In this document: positions 59,875 through 64,000 of the stretch, piece after piece
Layout of the letters: each line of letters starts with the position of its first letter
Position numbering within the stretch: the first letter of the stretch is position 1
Source: Arthrobacter sp. zg-Y769
GTDB taxonomy: Bacteria > Actinomycetota > Actinomycetes > Actinomycetales > Micrococcaceae
Length of the DNA: 64,000 bases
Reading direction: 5' to 3'
Assembly: GCF_020907405.1 (NCBI RefSeq)
Contig: NZ_JAJJOE010000008.1
Location: 124,001 to 188,000, forward strand
Notes under the pieces: generated by a model
What the model saw: only the letters and a program-made list of their open reading frames with translations
The model's database searches: none
What the model was told of the DNA's origin: nothing
Position numbers and translations under genes: made by a program

Positions 59875-59889
59875 GTATACACTGTAAAC
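59875..59889. promoter_or_regulatory. TetR-type operator of the TetR-SDR operon
   Basis: GTATACACTGTAAAC is a 15-bp near-palindrome (GTATACA/TGTAAAC arms, six of seven pairs) 21 bases before the TTG start of the TetR gene. It also contains a TATACA -10-like hexamer, which fits autorepression. Confidence 0.55.
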
Positions 59890-59910
59890 TGACACCACCG
59901 AAGGAACGCC

Positions 59911-60621
59911 TTGTCCCGGAACCTCCCCCTCAGCTCCGCCGCGATAGCTGCGGCCGCCGTCCGCATCGCTGACGCGGACGGCCTGGACGCCGTGTCCATG
60001 CGCCGGGTGTCGGCGGAATTCGGGGTTTCCGCCATGGCGCTGTACCGCCACGTGGCAGACCGCAGCGCGCTGCTGCTGCTGATGGCCGAGGCCGCCACTC
60101 AGGACTACGCACTCCTGCCGGCCCGCGGGATGGGCTGGCAGGAAACGCTGGTACATCTGGCGGATGCGCAGTGGCGTGCCTTCTCGGCGCACCCCTGGCT
60201 GCTGCGCGTTGTCCTGACTCCGCGCCGGCTGGTGAACATGGCCACTCCTGCCGAAGTGGAGCTGGTGCTCTCCCGGCTGAGCTCCGCCGGGCTCAGCGAG
60301 GAACAAGGCTTCGACTGCCTGCTGGGCATTTCCGCAGCCGTGATCGGCACGGCATCGATCACCGCCGCGGCACACTTCGGCGCACCGGGCCCCTCGGGTC
60401 CCGCGGGCCCGGAAGAAGCTGCCTCGAACCTCCGCTGGTCGGAGGACGCCGTCACGCAGCACCCGCAGGCAGCGCGGTTCCAGGCCCGGGGCATCAGCTA
60501 CCCGGGCTCGCGCCGTTCACTGGACTTCTTCGTCGCGAGCTTCATCGCCGGCGTCGAAGAGAACCTCAACAAAGCTCCGGGCGATCCCAACACGCCCGGT
60601 TTCATGGAAGGAAGAAAATGA
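59911..60621 (+). CDS. TetR family transcriptional regulator
   Basis: Repressor of 236 residues. The N-terminal helix-turn-helix spans about 5-55 (SAAIAAAAVRIADADGLDAVSMRRVSAEFGVSAMALYRHVADRSALLLLM), and the C-terminal ligand domain resembles TetR_C of the tetracycline-repressor-like group. The TTG at 59911 has an AAGGAA site five bases upstream. It overlaps the downstream SDR gene by four bases (ATGA), so the regulator and the reductase are co-expressed, and a near-palindrome lies in front. The inducer is probably a substrate of the SDR enzyme. Confidence 0.9.
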   Translation: MSRNLPLSSAAIAAAAVRIADADGLDAVSMRRVSAEFGVSAMALYRHVADRSALLLLMAEAATQDYALLPARGMGWQETLVHLADAQWRAFSAHPWLLRVVLTPRRLVNMATPAEVELVLSRLSSAGLSEEQGFDCLLGISAAVIGTASITAAAHFGAPGPSGPAGPEEAASNLRWSEDAVTQHPQAARFQARGISYPGSRRSLDFFVASFIAGVEENLNKAPGDPNTPGFMEGRK

Positions 60622-61367
60622 AGCTCAGCAACAAGACCGCCATTATCACCGGCGGAGCCGGCGGAATCGGCCAGGGCATTGTCCGGCGGTTCCTCGCCGA
60701 GGGCGCCAAGGTGGCAGTAGTGGACATCGACCAGGCACAGGGCGACAAGCTGCTGGCCGATCTCGAGGGCAAGGGCGAGGTCATTTTCATCGCCAAGGAC
60801 ATTTCCAAGCCCGAGAACGCCGCTGCCATTGTGGCCGAAACCGTCGAGCGTTTCGGCGGCCTGGACATCCTGGTCAACAACGCGCACGCGTCCAAGCAGG
60901 CACCCATCATGGAAACCACGCCGGAGATCTGGGACCTGTCCTTCAACACCGGCACCATGGCAACCTTCCACCTGATGCGCGCGGCGTACCCGGAGCTGAA
61001 GAAGACCCGCGGCAGCATCATCAACTTCGGCTCCGGCGCCGGCATCAAGGGCCTGCCGAACCAGGTGGCCTACGCCGCCGCCAAGGAAGCCATCCGCGCC
61101 ATCTCCCGCACGGCCGCCAACGAATGGGCAGTGGACGGCATCCGTGTGAACGTAGTCTCCCCGGTTGCCCTCACGCCGGGGATTGTCCAGTGGAGCAAGG
61201 CTTTCCCGGAGGCCTACCAGGAAGTCGTCGACGGCGTTCCGCTGGGCCGCCTGGGCGACCCCGAAACGGACATCGCCCCCATCGTGGTCTTCCTGGCCAG
61301 CGAGGACTCGCAGTACCTGACCGGCCAGACGCTCATGGCCGACGGCGGCACCATCAAGCTGTACTAA
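60618..61367 (+). CDS. SDR family oxidoreductase
   Basis: Classical short-chain dehydrogenase of 249 residues. The nucleotide loop is TAIITGGAGGIGQGIVRRFLAEGAKVAVVDID, with Asp at the end of strand 2 indicating NAD use. The NNAG motif reads NNAH, and the active residues are Ser in IINFGSGAGIKG and Tyr-x-x-x-Lys in VAYAAAKEAIRAI. The C-terminus ends MADGGTIKLY. The start ATG at 60618 has GGAAGG upstream and overlaps the TetR stop. The substrate is unknown. Confidence 0.92.
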   Translation: MKLSNKTAIITGGAGGIGQGIVRRFLAEGAKVAVVDIDQAQGDKLLADLEGKGEVIFIAKDISKPENAAAIVAETVERFGGLDILVNNAHASKQAPIMETTPEIWDLSFNTGTMATFHLMRAAYPELKKTRGSIINFGSGAGIKGLPNQVAYAAAKEAIRAISRTAANEWAVDGIRVNVVSPVALTPGIVQWSKAFPEAYQEVVDGVPLGRLGDPETDIAPIVVFLASEDSQYLTGQTLMADGGTIKLY

Positions 61368-62710
61368 CCGGCAGCGGGGGCTGGGCCGAGAATGGCCCAG
61401 CCCTTCGCCGGCAGGGCCAGCTGCCTGCCCTGGACGTCCAGCCCGCCTGCGCCGGCCAGGACGTCCCGGGCAGCGGCCGGCACCTGCACGGTGACCGACG
61501 TGTCCGCCAGGTTCATTGCCACGAACAGTGAGCGGCCGGCGTCGTACACCTCGTAGACGAGCTGCTCGTTGCTCAGCGAATGCACCCGGGTGCGGGCGGC
61601 ATGCACCCAGTGGTGCCGGCGTCGGAGTCCGATCAGTTCCCGGTGCAGGTGATAGAGCGGCTGCCCGACCGCCGAGAGGTCCTCCGGTGAGGCGGGGAAG
61701 GACGGACGGATATCGTCGTCTCCCCCGGCGCGGTCTTCCTTGATGCCGCGGTACCCCTGCTCGTCGCCGTAGTACACCGCCGGCGTGCCGGGGAGCGTGA
61801 ACAGCAGCACCAGGGCGTGGGCGAGCCTGCCGGAGGGTTCCAGCCTGCTGGCGATGCGGGTGACGTCGTGGTTGCCGATGAACGTCAACGGCACGAACGT
61901 GTCCAGGAAGGTGTTGTGCCGCTCCAGTGCGGCGGACAGTTCGTAGAAGTTCGCCTCCGCGAGGGAACTCCAGACCGCCTTCCACAATTCGTACTGGGTC
62001 ACGGAATCCAGGTGCCCCGCGAGTACGTCCGCCGGATAATCGCCGTGGATGTACTCCCCCACGAAATACGCCTCGGGGAACTCGGTGCGGACCTCGTCCA
62101 GCACGGCGGCCCAGAACGGTGACGGCACCGCGTAGGCGGCGTCCAGGCGCCAGCCGTCCGCACCGCGGCGCAGCCAGTGCTTCATCACGTCGGCCACGAA
62201 GTCCGCGACGGCGGGCTCGGCATGATTCAGCGCCACCAGGTGGTGGTGGCCCTCAAAGTCTTCGTACGCGGGCTCCGTGCCCGGCGTCCAGCCCTGCGGC
62301 CAGGTCATACCGAACCAGTCCGCCGTCGGCGCCTCCGGGCCCTGCTCCAGTGCCTGCCGGAAGGGCGCGAAGGAACGGCCGGTGTGGTTGAAGACCCCGT
62401 CCAGGAGGACCCGGATCCCGCGGGCATGGGCCTGCGCTACGAGTTCGTCGAAATCGGCGTCGTCACCCAGCCGGGGATCGATGCGGTAGTAGTCCGTGGT
62501 GTCGTAGCCGTGGGTTTCGGAGGCAAACACCGGGCCGAGCGCCAGGCCGGAGGCTCCCATTTCCAGCAGGTAATCCAGCCAGGGCACCAGCTGCGCCAGC
62601 CCGTGCTGTACGGGCGCCTGCTCCGGAAGCGCGGCCTTCGCAGCGCCGGAAAAGCCCAGCGGGTAGACCTGCCACCACACCACGTGATCCACCCAGTCCG
62701 GCGTCGTCAT
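61364..62710 (-). CDS. GH13 alpha-amylase family enzyme
   Basis: Alpha-glucan-active enzyme of 448 residues. Conserved GH13 blocks: GIRVLLDGVFNHTG (region I), DGWRLDAAYA with the nucleophile Asp (region II), AYFVGEYIHGDYP with the acid Glu (region III) and FIGNHDVTRI with the transition-state Asp (region IV). A beta-sandwich C-terminal domain follows from about 375. No signal peptide, so it is intracellular and may act on glycogen- or trehalose-derived oligosaccharides. The start ATG at 62710 is clear. The 3' end shares CTAA with the SDR gene. Confidence 0.93.
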   Translation of the reverse strand: MTTPDWVDHVVWWQVYPLGFSGAAKAALPEQAPVQHGLAQLVPWLDYLLEMGASGLALGPVFASETHGYDTTDYYRIDPRLGDDADFDELVAQAHARGIRVLLDGVFNHTGRSFAPFRQALEQGPEAPTADWFGMTWPQGWTPGTEPAYEDFEGHHHLVALNHAEPAVADFVADVMKHWLRRGADGWRLDAAYAVPSPFWAAVLDEVRTEFPEAYFVGEYIHGDYPADVLAGHLDSVTQYELWKAVWSSLAEANFYELSAALERHNTFLDTFVPLTFIGNHDVTRIASRLEPSGRLAHALVLLFTLPGTPAVYYGDEQGYRGIKEDRAGGDDDIRPSFPASPEDLSAVGQPLYHLHRELIGLRRRHHWVHAARTRVHSLSNEQLVYEVYDAGRSLFVAMNLADTSVTVQVPAAARDVLAGAGGLDVQGRQLALPAKGWAILGPAPAAG

Positions 62711-62877
62711 ACGTTTTTCATCCCTTCGCGTGGTGAAGCAGCATTACCTCTAACAGTTTGCCATCAGCACGCTGGAAGGGATGGGCGACCTCCGGCTGGT
62801 TTCCGCGGAGACGGTGTTGCCGCCGTCCCCACCGGCCAGTCATCGTGTGATCCCTGCACCGGCACCCGCATCTAGCG

Positions 62878-64000
62878 CTAGAGCATGCCGTTCGGAACGG
62901 CGGGGAACGCCTTCGCGTCGTAAAGCTTCGCGGCGGCGCTCATGTAGTCGGTCCACTGCGCACCGGCAATGGCGGAGCCGTCCACGTAGGACCGGGTGAC
63001 GCCGTTGATCGCCTGGTTGTTCAGGGAGGAGTACGAGTTCCAGTTACCCACCCAGGACGCCGTGGAAATGCCGGTGGTGTAGCCGACGGTCCAGGTCTGC
63101 TCGGACATGTCGGTGGTGCCGGTCTTGGCTGCCGCCGGTACGCCGATGGGGTGGATGCTGCCCGGTGACCCCTCAACGAGTTTCTGCAGCGGCTGCGTCA
63201 CGGCAGCTGCCACGTCCTCGCTGATGGCGCGGGTGCATTCCCCTCCGGGGACGTCATAGGTGTTTCCGGAGCCGTCGGTGACCTCGGTCAGGGCGGTGGG
63301 TTCGCAGTACTCGCCGCCGCTGGCGAAGGTGGCGTAGGCAGAGGCCATCGTCAGCGGAGAGACTTCCTGGCCGCCCAGGACAAAGGACGGGCTGGTGACT
63401 TCCAGCGGTTCCCCGTCCACTGCCCGGTGCACGCCCATGCTGGTGGCGGTATCCCGGATGTCACACAGGTCGAGCTGCGCAGCCTGGGCCACGGTGGCAG
63501 TGTTGACGGACTGGGTCAGGCCGTCGGCAACGGTCATCTTCTTCTCATAGCCCTCGGAGGCGTTCTTGAACTTCCATTCATCGAACTCCGCATTCGGGCC
63601 GAGACAGCTGGCCTTCCAGTCGAACCCTGCCGGGTAGGACGTGCGGGTGGCGTCGATGGTGTCGTTGAGTCCGTGGCCGGCCGCCAGCCAGGCCGCAGTG
63701 GTAAACGGCTTCATGGTGGAGCCGGGCTGGAATCCGTAGGGGGTTCCGCCCATATCCGCGTCCACGTTGAAGTTGAGCTGGGTTTTGCCCTTTCCAAGCT
63801 CCGGGGTGTATTCGGTGTTCTGGGCCATGGCGAGGATCTTGCCGGTGCCGGGTTCCACGGAAACTATGGCGGAGCCGGCACCGGACGGGTCGCCTACCGG
63901 AACCTGCGCTTCAATTTGTTTCTGCGCCTGCGACTGCAGCCGCGAGTCCAGCGTGGTCCGGATGGTCAGGCCGCCCCGGGCCAGGAGCTTGGCACGCTCC
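62878..64000 (-). CDS. Bifunctional penicillin-binding protein, C-terminal part (cut by the window edge)
   Basis: Peptidoglycan glycosyltransferase/transpeptidase of the class-A type; only the transpeptidase end is inside the window, reading in from beyond 64000. The visible part begins ERAKLLARGGLTIRTTLDSRLQ. It has the catalytic S-x-x-K in PGSTMKPFTTAAWLAAG, the S-x-N motif in LTQSVNTATVAQ and the K-T-G motif in AAKTGTTDMSEQTWTVGYT. No PASTA repeats follow; the protein ends FPAVPNGML. The glycosyltransferase domain and the start lie outside the window. Confidence 0.92.
   Translation of the reverse strand, partial: ERAKLLARGGLTIRTTLDSRLQSQAQKQIEAQVPVGDPSGAGSAIVSVEPGTGKILAMAQNTEYTPELGKGKTQLNFNVDADMGGTPYGFQPGSTMKPFTTAAWLAAGHGLNDTIDATRTSYPAGFDWKASCLGPNAEFDEWKFKNASEGYEKKMTVADGLTQSVNTATVAQAAQLDLCDIRDTATSMGVHRAVDGEPLEVTSPSFVLGGQEVSPLTMASAYATFASGGEYCEPTALTEVTDGSGNTYDVPGGECTRAISEDVAAAVTQPLQKLVEGSPGSIHPIGVPAAAKTGTTDMSEQTWTVGYTTGISTASWVGNWNSYSSLNNQAINGVTRSYVDGSAIAGAQWTDYMSAAAKLYDAKAFPAVPNGML

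Noticed and set aside
1-64000. Mobile elements, prophage or tRNA genes
   Set aside because: No transposase, integrase, phage structural protein, terminal inverted repeat pair or tRNA cloverleaf was recognised by reading; codon use is even across the window.

Overview
The window is a 64 kb, high-GC chromosomal segment of an actinobacterium. The gene content points to the Micrococcaceae (Arthrobacter and relatives). Evidence for this is a four-repeat actinobacterial S1 protein, a Pol I with tyrosine in the O-helix, likely leaderless and GTG/TTG starts, a c-di-AMP (ydaO-type) riboswitch in front of a LysM-NlpC/P60 protein, an Eis-like acetyltransferase and quinate/shikimate catabolism under an IclR regulator. 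No tRNA, rRNA, CRISPR array, insertion sequence or prophage was seen. The region reads as housekeeping core plus metabolic accessory genes.

Layout. 0-7.5 kb: rpsA, Eis-like acetyltransferase, polA, a hotdog thioesterase diverging from polA, and a RibD/DHFR-like reductase. 7.6-12.5 kb: an Old Yellow Enzyme reductase, a Pit phosphate transporter with a coupled small membrane protein, and an MFS exporter fused to two carboxypeptidase-regulatory-like domains. 12.5-17.2 kb: Hsp20 divergent from a three-gene acid-resistance operon (gadB-gadC-glsA). 17.2-22.3 kb: shikimate utilisation (IclR regulator, dehydroshikimate dehydratase, shikimate dehydrogenase, divergent MFS importer). 22.4-31.4 kb: an AarF/UbiB kinase, a GH3 glucosidase, four glycosyltransferases and an acyl-CoA thioesterase. 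31.5-35.4 kb: a hypothetical protein, a DUF4389 membrane protein and dihydrolipoyl dehydrogenase. 35.5-41.8 kb: two same-length type-B carboxylesterases bracketing an ABC-F protein and an arginase-fold protein. 42-50.1 kb: two SDR/NAD-binding proteins, an acyltransferase, an alpha/beta hydrolase, a GT2 enzyme, the TsuA-TsuB thiosulfate import pair, a LigD-type polymerase and an MFS exporter. 50.6-59.7 kb: the riboswitch-controlled LysM/NlpC protein facing a complete kdpFABCDE operon, which is led by a previously uncalled 27-residue membrane peptide. 59.9-64 kb: TetR-SDR operon, GH13 amylase-like enzyme and the 3' part of a bifunctional penicillin-binding protein that runs off the window.

How the parts work together. 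The gad operon forms a proton-consuming cycle: glutaminase releases ammonia and glutamate, GadB decarboxylates glutamate, and GadC exchanges GABA for glutamate or glutamine. The shikimate cluster imports shikimate and converts it through 3-dehydroshikimate to protocatechuate. The kdp operon senses and imports K+, and its neighbour carries a riboswitch for c-di-AMP, the messenger tied to K+ and turgor.

No wholly new defence or biosynthetic system is evident. The most unusual items are the MFS-regulatory-domain fusion, the kdp leader peptide, the arginase-fold protein with a substituted metal ligand, the esterase-ABC-F-arginase-esterase arrangement, a hairpin/tandem repeat between convergent genes, and the repeated use of one 4-bp stop overlap at convergent gene ends.
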